Part shown: in pieces, positions 21,192 to 33,049 of the stretch
Numbering within the stretch: position 1 is the first letter of the stretch
How the letters are laid out: the number at the start of each line of letters is the position of its first letter
NCBI GenBank assembly: GCA_019722365.1
Contig: JADFUC010001943.1
Location: 44,229 to 108,228 of the forward strand
Direction: 5' to 3'
DNA length: 64,000 nt
Source: Lithospermum erythrorhizon
Lineage: Eukaryota; Streptophyta; Magnoliopsida; Boraginales; Boraginaceae
Program-made: the position numbers and the translations under genes
Notes under the pieces: generated by a model
What the model saw: only the letters and a program-made list of their open reading frames with translations
Told to the model about the DNA's origin: nothing
Databases searched by the model: none

Positions 21192-21341
21192 GGCTAAATT
21201 TCATTCTGGCACCTAAACTATTTTTATCATTTCAAATAGGCACCTAAAGGTTTCAACCTTTCAAATAAGCACATAAGAAAGATTTTTGGCACCTAAACTT
21301 TTCAAATTCCATTTTTTAAGAAGTTGACTGACATTTGACTT
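21192..21341 (+). repeat. left terminal inverted repeat of the MULE
   Basis: Begins GGCTAAATTTCATTCTGGCA and carries two or three GGCACCTAAAC-type motifs. It matches the reverse complement of 31364-31510. Confidence 0.8.
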
Positions 21342-21555
21342 AAAAATAGAATCTAACCCAAGGGTAGGTTAGTCATATTGAAAATATAAATATCTTGGAG
21401 GGAAAAATAAAGAAAGTTTAGGTGTCGCTACATTAAAAACCAAATTTTTGGAGGGAATAATAGAAAAAGTTCAGGTGCCATGAACTGAAATATCTTTTCT
21501 TATTTATACAGGTTGATTGAGGGAGGACTGTAACTCACCTCAATTGAACTCAGAT

Positions 21556-22014
21556 ATGGGAATGTCATCACAAGTGTCCGATTTGAAATGCCAATGTGGA
21601 AAAAATGCTATGGAGTGGGTTAGTTTCACTCAAAATAATCCGGGCAGGAGATTCGTAAGATGTCCAGATCGGGTACGATAAATTATTTTCTTTTGAATGA
21701 AATTTGGGGCACGTAATTTTTAAATGATTGAGTTGCTCTTTGATATGTCTTGTCGGTTTTGGAAGTGGATTGATGATCATGTTCCTCCATTGGTCCACTA
21801 TGCCATGGATATGAATGTGAAGAAATCAGAGAAGAAGGCCAAACTTCTAGGTGTAACATTGGCGGTATGTTTAGCTATAATCTTTTTCTTGTTTATGGAT
21901 AGACAATGCGAGACTGTGAGGAATGTAAGTGTCTCTGCAATTTTGTTATGTATGAAATTGCAGCTCCACATATCTATATTTTTAATGGTGAAGATGGCAC
22001 CTCAACTTTTGTAA
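21556..22014 (+). CDS. GRF-type zinc-finger protein with transmembrane tail, MULE accessory gene
   Basis: Exon 1 (21556-21672) gives 39 residues with CQCG, then a Trp and NPGRRFVRCP, the core of the GRF zinc finger. It ends at a GT donor. Exon 2, from about 21733 after an AG, completes the finger with CRFWKWIDD. A Lys-rich stretch follows and then a strongly hydrophobic segment LLGVTLAVCLAIIFFLF. Read through, the protein is 132 residues. A GTAAGT donor after CETVRN (about 21925) suggests a further intron and a different tail. It resembles the small plant At4g04775-like GRF proteins, whose function is unknown; GRF fingers in other proteins bind single-stranded DNA. It sits 200 bp inside the left TIR and runs convergent to the transposase. 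An in-frame ATG also occurs two codons later. No damage is visible. Confidence 0.65.
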
Positions 22015-23476
22015 TGTGCATTTCAGCACCTAAACTATCTGGTTGTAACATAACACTTAATTGGAGATAAATTAAAGCTATTTTCTCTATTTATTGTGGT
22101 CCCTTTAACATTTCAATAAGCTTAAATTATGAATCAAATCACCAATGACATATAATGAACTAGCAATTTAATTGAAAAGGAAGATAGAATCATGATTGTA
22201 TCACATTCCAACCATTAAAAGTTGACACATAATGTTCAAAATAGCTAAAATATAATTCATGAAAATAAAAAATAGGTAACAGTGGAAATTTATGAAATCT
22301 AGTCTATTACATAGATTTCTTTGATTTCCTACTAGTGTTTAATTGGTTGACTTTGAAATTTGGTTGTGTATTATTTGAACGTCCTGCCAAGATTTGAAGC
22401 AACAGGTATGATATTGATGTTCCAGCTTTTCGCTTAGTGCCACCTTTTTTCTTGTTTTTCCCTGCTTGTTCATTCACTAAAGGTTCAGTAGCTCCTCCAT
22501 CTGGTTGGTTAAGTCGGCAAGTTTTCTTGTTGTGTCCTGCACCACGACATATCTTGTAATCCATAACTGCTCCCTTCCTAGAGTTCTTGAAATGTAGCTA
22601 CCATCGTGCTTGACCTTCCACTTTCGGCGATAACCTTTTTCTCGCTTTTCCCTCTTCTCATGGGCATCGATTGTCCTGCATTTTTTGGGCCTCCCTGGTA
22701 AGACACATAACAAGTGGTAGCACAGTAGGCAGATGAATCAGTTTTGGCCAGAACGTCGGACCTCGGATTGGCTCTAGTAAGTGGCTGTAAATTCTTGCTT
22801 GTGTGATCTTCTTTGAAGATCTGGTGTCGAACAACATGGCGTCTTTGTTTTGTGTCATGAAGACGTATCTGACGTGCAGAGTACCCCGAACAAGCGCCAC
22901 AAGCCCTGAAGCCACAAGCCACAGAAGAGTGTTTTGCTTGTCATCGACCACGAGCATGATCTGTGATTGATACTCCATGTCAGCATGTCCGTTTATGCAG
23001 TGATGTATTCTCTGATTTTGTATTTTCTAAATGCTATTAAGTAGAGGCTGTGATGAGGGGCTAATATCCCCACTCCATTTCTCTATAATTCACCTTAGCC
23101 TTAACCTGCCATTTACTTTTCCATGAATTATATTCAACATGTTTAGAATAAGTGATCCACAGTCCTCTGATAGCCTTGTTAATGCCTACATCCAATTGTT
23201 GACAAGCTCATCACAATTTGATCCAGGCCTAAATGTTCATTTTGTCCATTTCTTTCTATCGATCCTGTATAAGGCCTCAAATACTTCCACAAAAACCTTC
23301 TTTATTTCATTCATAGCATCCTCGAAGTATTGAACATTAGGTGCCCTTGCAGCTTCCCACATCATATCCTTATAAGCTTTTTCAGGAGATCTCTTACTCC
23401 AGTTGGGATGTAAATGCTTCACACACAATCAATGCTTATCAAATGGTAATTCAGTAGATATAGCATTCTCAAGACC

Positions 23477-23595
23477 CTATATAAGCAAACATAAAAGTTT
23501 AGGTACCGGTATAAAAGTTCAAGTGCCATAAAAAAGTTCAGGTGCCATCAAATAAGTTCAAGTGCCATAAAAAAAGTTCAGGTACCAATGTTTAC
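23477..23595 (-). repeat. transposase intron built from five 20-bp repeats
   Basis: The 119-bp intron has a GT donor after the QQK codons (exon end 23596) and an AG acceptor before GLENA (exon start 23476), phase 0. Positions 23491-23590 are exactly five 20-bp units, mostly AAAAGTTCAGGTGCCATNAA. The same motif occurs in the element's terminal repeats and near 21412, 21466, 21993 and 22023. Confidence 0.75.
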
Positions 23596-24189
23596 CTTTT
23601 GTTGATCAGTCATAACAATCCACTGCTCTACATCCACATCCATGGCCATGTCTTCATGCAACAATTTTACAAACCATGTCCATTAGCAGTGTTTTCTACC
23701 TATGACGATCAAAGGATAATTCCATTATCAACATCAATTCAAATACAACGAATTTGACCCTTGAAAGACCACTTCAAAAACATCCATAAGACATAAAAAT
23801 TTCTATGACCGGCCTTGATTCTCTGAAATTTCTATTCCTCAACTTAATTATCCTTTGTAGAGCGGACATTGTATGCAAAAGTTCATGCCCATAACTTTGA
23901 AGCTTAGCAAATTGCTACATTCATTTCCTCGTCAAGTAGCTTTTGTAGCTTTAATGGCTCGCCATGCCATCATTGTGCTTATCTCAATTCGATAATGCTC
24001 ATTGACGAACCCTATAAACTGCTCGACCGATAAAGTCTTTATCCTTAACTTTGATTAACATCTTTCTTAGGCTAACAGTTCACACTCACTTGGCTACTCT
24101 TGATCACGGGCCCATAAGTATGAGCTCCACTAATGCTCTTGATGCTCATGTTATCTTGACTTCCATTCTTCGAACAAAATACCTTGAAT

Positions 24190-27158
24190 ATTAACGACCC
24201 GCCCAGTGGGCCCCGAGGTGGGACGTCGTGACTGAATGTCAAAGTCACCCAGCGATGGATAACAATAGAAAAATGTCTTCATTTAATATGATAAATAAAA
24301 CTATACAACTTGTCAATTGAGTGAACTAACCAACACTACAACAACTGAAAAGTAATAATATAAATACAACATCAAACAAGGGGTTTTACAACAACAACTA
24401 TTATATACAACAAAAACTCCAAAGAAGATGAAGTATGACTGTTGAGGTCTTGACCACCGTCGCCCTTCCGAATTTACCGGCTACTCGGCCAAAGCATCTC
24501 GGTCATCCCGCAACAACCTAGGCATAAGACGCCCGCCCATCGGGAATAGGGAGTCAGCTATGAAGCTGAGTGAATACAAACATCACAGAAATAATCCACC
24601 ACACATACGCTGGGATAACTGTCACTGCCTATCTGACAACTACACACCACAAGTGTTATATTTTGTATGCTACTCTCAACTAGATAATTCTTTTCTTAAT
24701 GGCCTTTCAACTAACACCGATAAACCATATCCATTGACCACTTACTCACGTGCACCTTAATCCACAGGAAACATCTCTCTATTTATTTATCCTTCTTAAG
24801 TACAAATTTAGTCCCCAATATAATATACAACTCCTAGCATTACAAACTCGGCGTCACATTTCGATTATTACATGCTTAGAATATACCAAACATACAACAT
24901 CAAACGAGACTACACAACTCAACCAACTATCATTCACCTTAAGTGTTACTCAAATACATAGTCCTGCCTATTTGTTATGAAATGTTTACATTAGGAGTCT
25001 CAAATGTTCATTATCTTAATCGACTAAACAGCATGTCTTATTTCAAGAGATAACCTAAGTACGGAATTATCTCCCCAAATTCCTCATTTAGTATACAGAA
25101 CATATTCACCTCAAAGGTATCAACGTCGTGATTAGATCATAACTTATATACTAACACACCTGAATCAAATTTTCCACCGTATATAAAGTATCATCAACAT
25201 CATCTATAGATTAGCACGAACTTCGGTTTATACTTTTCTTGTACCTATTGTTCTCATTCAATTTATCTTAACCATAACCAACACAACTTTAAACCTTTAG
25301 AATGTACAGCGATGAATACCGCCCTAGATCACAAGGAAATCGATAATATTATCCATAATCAACCCCAGACATCTAGCGTAATCCATCTGATATCCATAAA
25401 CAATCCAACGAGGTCACAAAACATAACACAAACACCAAAAATTCTAAACAACATGTAATTCAACCAAATAGACCCAGCGCAACGACCCGACAACATGACT
25501 GCAGCGGTACAACCCGACCGCTCGATGGACTCAGCGACTCGCTGACTCAAATCAGTATGATCAAGCGGTCAAGCGTATCGACATGTCGACTCTCAGCCAA
25601 CACAATAACTCGGCTGACTCCAGCAGCATGACAATAGTATCAACAACTCAACAATAGTATCAACTCGGCCTCAATATTATCAACTCAATATAAGTCGGGT
25701 TTCTACAACTAATGCGCCGCAAATCAACCTCGACTGCGGGGAGAAACTTATGCCCGTTGACATAAGCTATCACCGAGATCGTAACGAGTCTGACGATCAC
25801 GAATCGTTACTAGAGTGCAGAGGCAGTCGCAAATCGTACTAGGAGCGAAGCAAGATGTACCGGACAAACAACTCGAGCATCAGCTCATATACAACTCTTC
25901 CTGTCTGACTCGACAACTCCCCTCAGAAAACAACATGCGACTCATGGGACCCTGAAACGCGCGCATAATCCAACATATAATTCAACACAAAATCACATAT
26001 ATACACATACACATATCCGTAATCAAATAGTTAATGTGCCCATTGAGATAGATACTACTTCGGCTAGGCCAAATGAAAACTCCGCGAAATCACAACAGCG
26101 GACCTTTCCCACGATCAACGCCTAAACACATTCAAAATTATAATTACTACTTATAACACAACTAGTAATATAACATTCTATTTACATATATAATCTCATA
26201 CCCATTCCCCAAAATAACTGACAAAAAGTTTCCCTGACCTTATTCCAAGTTAAGTTCTAACCTTTTTTTATTAATGATCGAGTTCAATTACTAGTTTCAA
26301 TGACCCTAACATTCATTCTTCTTTAAATATCACATTTCTAATCATACTGATAAAATCAATTCACTATCCATTTACAAAGCTTCGTAATATCCACAGAACA
26401 TTCTCTACTCCGTCAAAATCATAACTTACACCTCAAAACAAATCCTAAATATAGTCAGAGTACACTTCTATCATTTTAAACACCATTTGAAAAAAGTCCA
26501 GCAAAAGTCAACTATGATCCTGACATTTTTCGCCCCATGCATCGATAATTATCAAGCGTTATCGATGTCCCAAACTGAAATGACTTTAATTACATGTACA
26601 TGAAACATCAAAGCTCAAAATTAAACAAATTCCCAAAAAGTCAACATCTCAGGCGTCGAAATACTCCAAAAATTCAACTTTCTTACCTCAAAGCGTAGAA
26701 TGGCAGAGGAGTCTCTCCCGAAAATTTTAGGACCGAAGCTCGCCAAATTTGGAAGAAAATTGAAGAAAATTTTTGAGGTGAAACTTAAGGGGATTTAAAG
26801 GCCATTAGATGGAAGAAAGAAGATGATTTGGATGATGATGACTAAACTAGAGATAGTATAAAAAGGTCTCAAATGAGGTCCTTAAAAATATCTCAAAACT
26901 TTGCTTTCACTTTCTAAGATTGGTTTTTGGTTTAGTTTCTCGTCTGGGGTTTAACAACACAACTCCAACATAAATTTAACCCCAACCCCCAAATAATATC
27001 ATTCCATTCAATTAAAACTTTAAAATGCTCAAAGCAGAAATATACTACCGACCGACCGATTCATTTGTATTCTGACTATTCGACTCCGATTTTATTTTTG
27101 AAATACTCCCTTTGGCTATTATACTATTTAAATAATATTAGTGCGGAGCAGGTTATTC
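24190..27158 (-). mobile_element. solo LTR no. 2, inserted in the MULE transposase
   Basis: The 2969-bp block is flanked by TGAAT on both sides (24185-24189 and 27159-27163). Read on the minus strand it starts GAATAACCTGCTC, as does the 3' LTR at 52350, and ends GGGCGGGTCGTTAAT. It interrupts the transposase frame between the N-terminal linker and the HTYGPV block, so it post-dates the MULE. An inverted repeat (AACTTATGCCCGTTGACATAAG) lies near 25745. No internal domains. Confidence 0.88.
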
Positions 27159-27163
27159 TGAAT

Positions 27164-28330
27164 GGAATGACCCTTCACCCTCAAAGCTACTGGACACGAT
27201 GTTTCGTTAATAGGCAACCGGATCTGCTCCTCGTCACTTAAGTGCATATTCTCTCTAATTAGTGATCGAATTCTTTAGCATTAGCGAAGATCATATTTGG
27301 GATCAAAGGTAGAGTCGGTAGGTACCTATATTTATTTGAAGATTACAAACTTTGAACTTCTTCAACATGAAAATCCTTTCGTCATCCTCACTCTCCTAGC
27401 CGTACTCATGCGTATAGGGAAGTTCATAGTCATCTCGAACTTATTCATCTTTTGTATTCCTGATCAAGCACAACTCCTGCATCAGGTAATGCCTTCATTT
27501 GGATAATAGGTTGCCCCTTCATTTATATGCACAATTTGACTCTCAACATTTCCTGGTATCTACATCGATATATCGATTAATTACTCACCAAATTCATTCA
27601 TGAAAATCATTAACCCCCTACTTCTCCCTCTGCTTCCCACAGCGAGCATTTAATATAAGTATACATCATTGACATCTACATTACTTGACTTCTACATCAC
27701 TCTCAAAAGGCTCTAGAGTGAAGTCCCAAATGTTATCACCCTCAGTTCAAACTCATACCGGCCTCTTCCAACCACCGTCTTCTACATTCTTTCCATCTCA
27801 TACCAGCTTCTTGACCCACACCGTCTTATACATTTTCTCCTTCTCCTTCTCAACTCTTCAACCACCTCATCTTCTACATTCTTCTCCTTCCGCCATCTCA
27901 CGTACCGCTTTTGAACTTCCCAGCACCTTCTCCGTCTCTGTACCACCGACTTCTCCCTCATACCATGTACTACCCTAATGCCGTATAACATCCTGAGTTG
28001 GTTTCATTTCAAAAAAAAATAATGTGGCTTCTCGATCGTGATCAACTTCTACCCCACTTTACAAGCCTACCACACACCTCCTTACAGTCATTCCACTGCT
28101 CGTTACAATATTGACATACTCTTTCTGAAGCCTCGTTGCCTCTTCGTGATCTCTGCTTTCGGCCTTAGACCTACAATTTTCTATCGACATATAATTTTCA
28201 TACTACAATTGCCTTCTAACCTTTGTCCTTATTTGGATGTATTATAACATATCATCCAATACTCTTCACCGCCAGAACCCACTTTAACATTGCATCAATG
28301 TCATCATTAGTTTTTAGATGTACGAGTCCT
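27164..28330 (-). other. MULE interior, acidic linker region
   Basis: The minus strand encodes a Glu/Asp/Arg-rich region (plus strand is CT-rich at 27690-27960) that fits the variable linker of a MULE transposase. Frames are broken. Plus-strand Ser/Pro-rich ORFs here are shadows of this. Confidence 0.5.
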
Positions 28331-28512
28331 TATTTAAAAAGAATCCATTGGCTACAAAAGTAGTAGTAGCTCGACCCGTGACTTACAGACCCGATATAAG
28401 TTTGTAGCGACATTTTCATATTCTCTTTCGAGCTTGTGGAGCTAACACAACCCGCCCACGCTTCATAACAACGATTTTCACTGAATTTTGAACTTTCCTC
28501 CCCATGGAACAT

Positions 28513-28955
28513 CAACGTGAATAAATCACTATCTAGTCCTGTCAGAGTTTCAAAAGGTAATGCATGTTAAGGTTTTCTACCAAATGAGTAATCCGAAACG
28601 AGATTGGACAAATTAACAATGATAATCAACAAAAAATGAGATTTTTTAACCGTAATTGAGCAGCACTACTATGTTCTCTGCTATACATAAATTTCATGTT
28701 TATCCTCCCAAAATTTTAGACTGACTTTCGGCGGCTTCTTCTTTCTTCGCTTTGTCATGTTCCTTTTCCAACCATTTTTTTTGGTTAATTGTGTGTTAGA
28801 TTTTTTGGTGGGGGGGGGGGGGATGATGGAAGGATTTCTAATTATTATTGAAGATGAAAGGTGTTGATTGTATTTTAGTGTGATGTATTGTTAAATGGTA
28901 TGGTTAATAGGTGTTAAGTAACTGGTTAGGTTAATAAATGGATTGACAAAGATAC
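28513..28955 (-). other. MULE 5' region upstream of the transposase
   Basis: Non-coding stretch between the transposase start and solo LTR no. 3, with a run of 13 G at 28810-28822. It would hold the transposase promoter, but none was recognised. Confidence 0.4.
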
Positions 28956-28960
28956 CGTTG

Positions 28961-31352
28961 GTACTTTGACCCGCCCAGGTGGCCTCCACTAGGTTAGAAT
29001 CATCGAATCTTGGACACGAGTCACCGTCGATGGATGACTAAAATTTAAAGGACACACATGTCCCGAAATAAACCAATAAAACAAAATACATCTGAAAAGA
29101 ATAGTTTTAGAAAATGATCCATCGCTGTTTCCTAACCACCTGGCGCAACCTATATACAATAATCGACCAAAGTACAAAATATCAACATACAACTTCGATG
29201 CGAAATGAAATAACAACAAATTGAGGAATCACGAGGCGCAATAAAAACAACGACAAATTGTGAGGATCGCCACCCGCCGCTCGCCTAGGCTCTAAGGCGA
29301 TCACTTGAGCAGAACGAATACCCATTGCGGCACCACACATCGACTGGCGCAAATAAAATGCCGCCCATGCTTGAATAGGGTGTAGGCTGTGAAGCTTAAT
29401 TGAATCTTCGTCTCAAAGAGTGTGATTAGCCCATACTCTCGCTTAGTGTAATTAAAATAGTTAATTTCATAGGATGAATGAGTATTCTGAGAATGTTCTT
29501 CTTGTAAGGCCATAATATATAAGTCATTAGTTAATTCATTATCAAAATGCATAAATTTATAGGCTCATCAACTAAACATAAACATACTGATAAAGGACAA
29601 TAAAAATGATAATCATACATTTCAAGAAAATCAATGACAATAATACCCAAATGAGTCCACGACTCTACTCTATCAACCAACAAAATACGACATCCCGACT
29701 AACCAACTAGACCATCCAACTCACAACTGCGCCCATGACACTAGTACTACTCGAATCCACAACTACAACTCCAATCCTTTCAGCGTTAAAGCCCTGACTA
29801 AATAGCTCAATCCAAGCAACATTCGAACTCTACCCCCACCTACCCGTCAAACTCAGCATAAATCGAATTTTACCACAACGAATGCGCATATAATCCCGAC
29901 TCAACTTGCGGGGAGAAACTTATGCCGTCGGCATAAGCTAACAAAAGCTCGTAGCAGTGCGAGCAAAAACATACCGCTTATACCGAGGTATAAAGGAAAA
30001 TACGGATAATACAACTCAAAATACATCATCAACTCGCCTTGCAACTCATCACACAGCTCAACCAACAAACACTCCCTAAACATCCAAAGTGACCAAGTAA
30101 TCAAAACCACTTATCACGATACAACTCAACTTCGCCTCAAAATGCCCGATGACTCCGCAAACATATAATTCATATTCAACGGTAATTCATATTGACCGTA
30201 ATCAACACAAAAATAGACATACATATATACGTTCGCGAGTTGGTAAGTTAATTTCGCTTTAGTGAGATAAATACTCGCATCGGCTAACAATAATAAATAC
30301 CTCGTCTAGCTAATCCAGTGCCGTTTCCCCGCAGCTCATTACTGTCTAAGCGCCCGAATATACAATTACACTACTTACTACAATCATAACCCGTTTAGTT
30401 TTAACTATCCAACTTACAACAATTATATTTATCAACTTACAACTCACAGGTGGAAATATTACTACATCCGTTTAAGCGACTAATAAAACAACGAAATTTC
30501 AATCGCTGACAACGATAAATTTACATTGCCCCCTTGATTCGACACTCTAAACAATTTCTAATCAATCCAACAATCGATTCCCCAACTAATTAATCTATTT
30601 AACAGCTTAACTAATCAAAAACCCAATTATTAATCGACTTACAAAATCCTATCTCGGCGTACTCAACCAATCAACATCAAATCTAACTTATACTTCAAAA
30701 CAACTATAATAAGGTCCATGGCATCATAATACCATTTAAGAAAATTTAGGAAAGTCAACAAAAGTCGACTCTCGAAATCAACACATTTCGTCCAAAAATC
30801 GGATTATAATCACTCAAATCACTTAATCCGTGTTTAGATGAAACCTACATACCATTTTAAAGTCCCAAAAGTCAGCAAAGGTCAAACTAAAGTCAACTCT
30901 TCAAAACTTAGAAAACATCACATCTTCCAAGCTTTCTTCGCTGAGGTGGTAAGCCCAGAGAGATGATGAGGAGGATGATAAGCAGAGCTTTAGATGGGCA
31001 ATTAGCAATATGAAGAGATGAAAATGGAAGAAAGTGGAAGAAAAATCTTTCTTCTTGATAGGAGATTCGGCCACTCAAGGAAGGAAGGGGTTGGTGGGTT
31101 TGGATGAAGACTAAATGATAATTGGTGAGATATTTAGTATAGTGTGAGGTCCCGTTTGGTTGGGTTTTTATTTCTCCACGTTTGTAATCAAATTCTCGTG
31201 AAAAGCGATTCTAAATATATTATTACCCGTGAAATATAATACTACTCATTATCTTAGTCTCATTATGTCGATTTTAGTCGAAAGTATTTATACTATCTCG
31301 GGTCCCATACCAAACGATATATAACATTTTTTTTACGTAACAAGTTATTTCA
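28961..31352 (-). mobile_element. solo LTR no. 3, inserted in the MULE 5' region
   Basis: The 2392-bp block has a perfect target duplication CGTTG (28956-28960 and 31353-31357). The left end shows GACCCGCCCAGGTGG (family 3' end, minus strand). The right end has the GGTCCCA block and GTTATTTCA (family 5' end). A perfect palindrome-type hairpin CTTATGCCGTCGGCATAAG lies near 29918. No internal region. Confidence 0.88.
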
Positions 31353-31363
31353 CGTTGTAATTG

Positions 31364-31510
31364 AAGTCAAACGTCAGTCAACTTCTTGAAAAATGGAATT
31401 TGAAAAGTTCATCACCTTAAGAAAATCTCTCGGTACTTATTTGAAGGTTGAAACGCTTTGGGTGCTATTGAAATGATAAGCTAGTTAATTGCCAAAATGA
31501 TATCTAGCTT
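31364..31510 (-). repeat. right terminal inverted repeat of the MULE
   Basis: Matches the reverse complement of the left TIR through GTCAGTCAACTTCTT, AAAATGGAATTTG, AAAAGTTCA and GGTTGAAAC blocks, with scattered substitutions. Its outer end lies near CTAGCTT at 31510. Confidence 0.75.
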
Positions 31511-33049
31511 GTCCTGTCTTATCCAATTGTTTTATTGTTCATGCTATACCATACACAAAATAAGGGATTCAAGTCTATTTTAATCTATGCAATTCGGGTT
31601 TATAAAAGTTAATTTTGGTCTATTCCGAATATATTTAGGTCAACAAGTTTAATATTCGAGTTAGATCTCTTTTGGTTCAATTTCGAGTTGACATCGTAAC
31701 GACTCAATTTTTGGATCTATCCCATTTTATTTCCGAGTATGCTCGGTATGTTGAGATCAGGAACGAATAGCCCTTATAATATCTCTACTATAGTTAGAGT
31801 GAAGATAGTGTTCTAGAAAGAGTATAGTCAAGGTGGGGAGTCGCTAATTTTTTTTTTTTAGGGGACCACAGGCGATTCTTGTTGAGTGTACATGGGGTGA
31901 ACCTCGGTTGGCATAACACGCAATACGTTAGTCATGTAAACAGCCCAGGTAAGCGCAGTAGCAGTCTCGATAGAAGAAATTATTGGTAGGGGTCGAGCTG
32001 CGTGACGCTGCGTCATGGTAATCTTTCGACCCGATGGCTAGGGGAAACTTGTAGCTTACATTGTTAAGCTCTTAACGGATTGCTAGCATTTGCGGCTTTG
32101 CAAATTGAAAAAATGACCATGAGCAGTTTTTTGCCAAGCAAATGGGGCGCTACTGAGCCTACTTTCTTAGGGAAAAGAAACTGACGGATAAAGCGGTGGT
32201 TGCTTCGTGGCAGATGCATCATGATAATTATGAGTCGTTGATAACTACTTAAACCTCTTGCAAATGTATTACAATAATCTAGTGAAAATATGTTAATTTT
32301 GGTTGCAATTTCTTGTTATGTGTTGCAAATGAACTTGAATGGTGTTGCAAAAAGTCTATGAAGTCCTTGCAAACTACATGAAACCCCTTGCAAACCCCTT
32401 ACAAATAATCAATTTTAAACTACTTACAAAGTCCTTAATAAGAAAAAAGAAACAGTATTTTTCGCCAATGCCACAACACATATTTATTTGACAATTCCAC
32501 AATCTGCAAAAATTGAGGTGTATTACTTAACCAATATTCATAGTAAAACAAAATAAACTATTAAATAAAATTATAATATTTGTACAATAATATTAAAAAA
32601 TTTATTGGAATTACAAAATTACACAAAATAAATTTCTAGAAATACTACTATTTACACAAAAAGAGACCAGATCTAAGGACAAAGAAACAAAACCTAAAAT
32701 AGATCTAAACGACAAACAATCAAAATGATACATCCATACTAATATTATCGATTCTAATTCTTTCAATATTTTTTCCTCATTCTCGTCATTTGATGCTCAT
32801 GGGCTTGAAGAAAAAATTAAATTAGTGTAAAATATAATAATCTCTCAACTATTATTCATAATGTGTGATTACAATATATGAACTCATATGATAACCTAAT
32901 GGGCTAAACCTATACAAGCTCGTACATTGTATGAACACAAAAATATTAATACACGATATGCCTAATACCATAAAAATATAATAGATCATTTCAATCACTG
33001 TATTTTCAAAATCATTTATTAGTTACTAAATTCTCTAAATGATTCCTAC
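31511..33049. other. unassigned stretch with TTGCAAA-rich zone
   Basis: 31740-32230 is a moderately GC-rich single-copy-looking block with no recognised domain. 32255-32430 has at least seven copies of TTGCAA(A/T) at irregular spacing, which could be subterminal motifs of a DNA element. 32450-33030 is AT-rich with nothing recognised. Confidence 0.4.

Larger units (their letters stand above)
22307..28512 (-). pseudogene. MURA-type MULE transposase, interrupted by a solo LTR
   Basis: Reading from 28512: an N-terminal domain (HGEESSKF, then ENRCYE and a KTNDDIDAML-like block near 28280), an acidic linker (27300-28000, with ESEDDER near 27400), then the solo LTR at 24190-27158. It resumes at 24184 with SISGAHTYGPVIKSSQ, then the DBD-like block (QFAKLQSYGHELLHTM). 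The catalytic core at 23597-23800 includes HEDMAMDVDVEQW and VMTDQQK. An intron follows at 23477-23595, then CVKHLHPNW (near 23428) to YRIDRKKW. A SWIM-like CGLW segment lies near 22900, GRPKKCR near 22690, and a zinc knuckle C-x2-x-GHNKKTC near 22540. Several frameshifts and stops (around 22560-22980 and 23700-24100) show it is dead. Its order and motifs are those of plant MULE transposases. Confidence 0.85.
21192..31510 (-). mobile_element. Mutator-like element (MULE) split by two solo LTRs
   Basis: Terminal inverted repeats of about 150 bp pair 21192-21341 with 31364-31510. Shared blocks include TTATCATTTCAA, GTTTCAACC and CAAATTCCATTTTT followed by AAGAAGTTGACTGAC. Removing solo LTRs 24190-27158 and 28961-31352 leaves about 4.95 kb. 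Inside are a minus-strand MURA-type transposase and a plus-strand GRF zinc-finger gene, both reading inward from opposite ends. A 9-11 bp target duplication was not recognised, so exact ends are uncertain by a few bases. Confidence 0.8.

Noticed and set aside
27685..27978. Ser/Pro-rich 97-aa plus-strand ORF
   Set aside because: Shadow of the acidic linker of the minus-strand MULE transposase in a CT-rich stretch.
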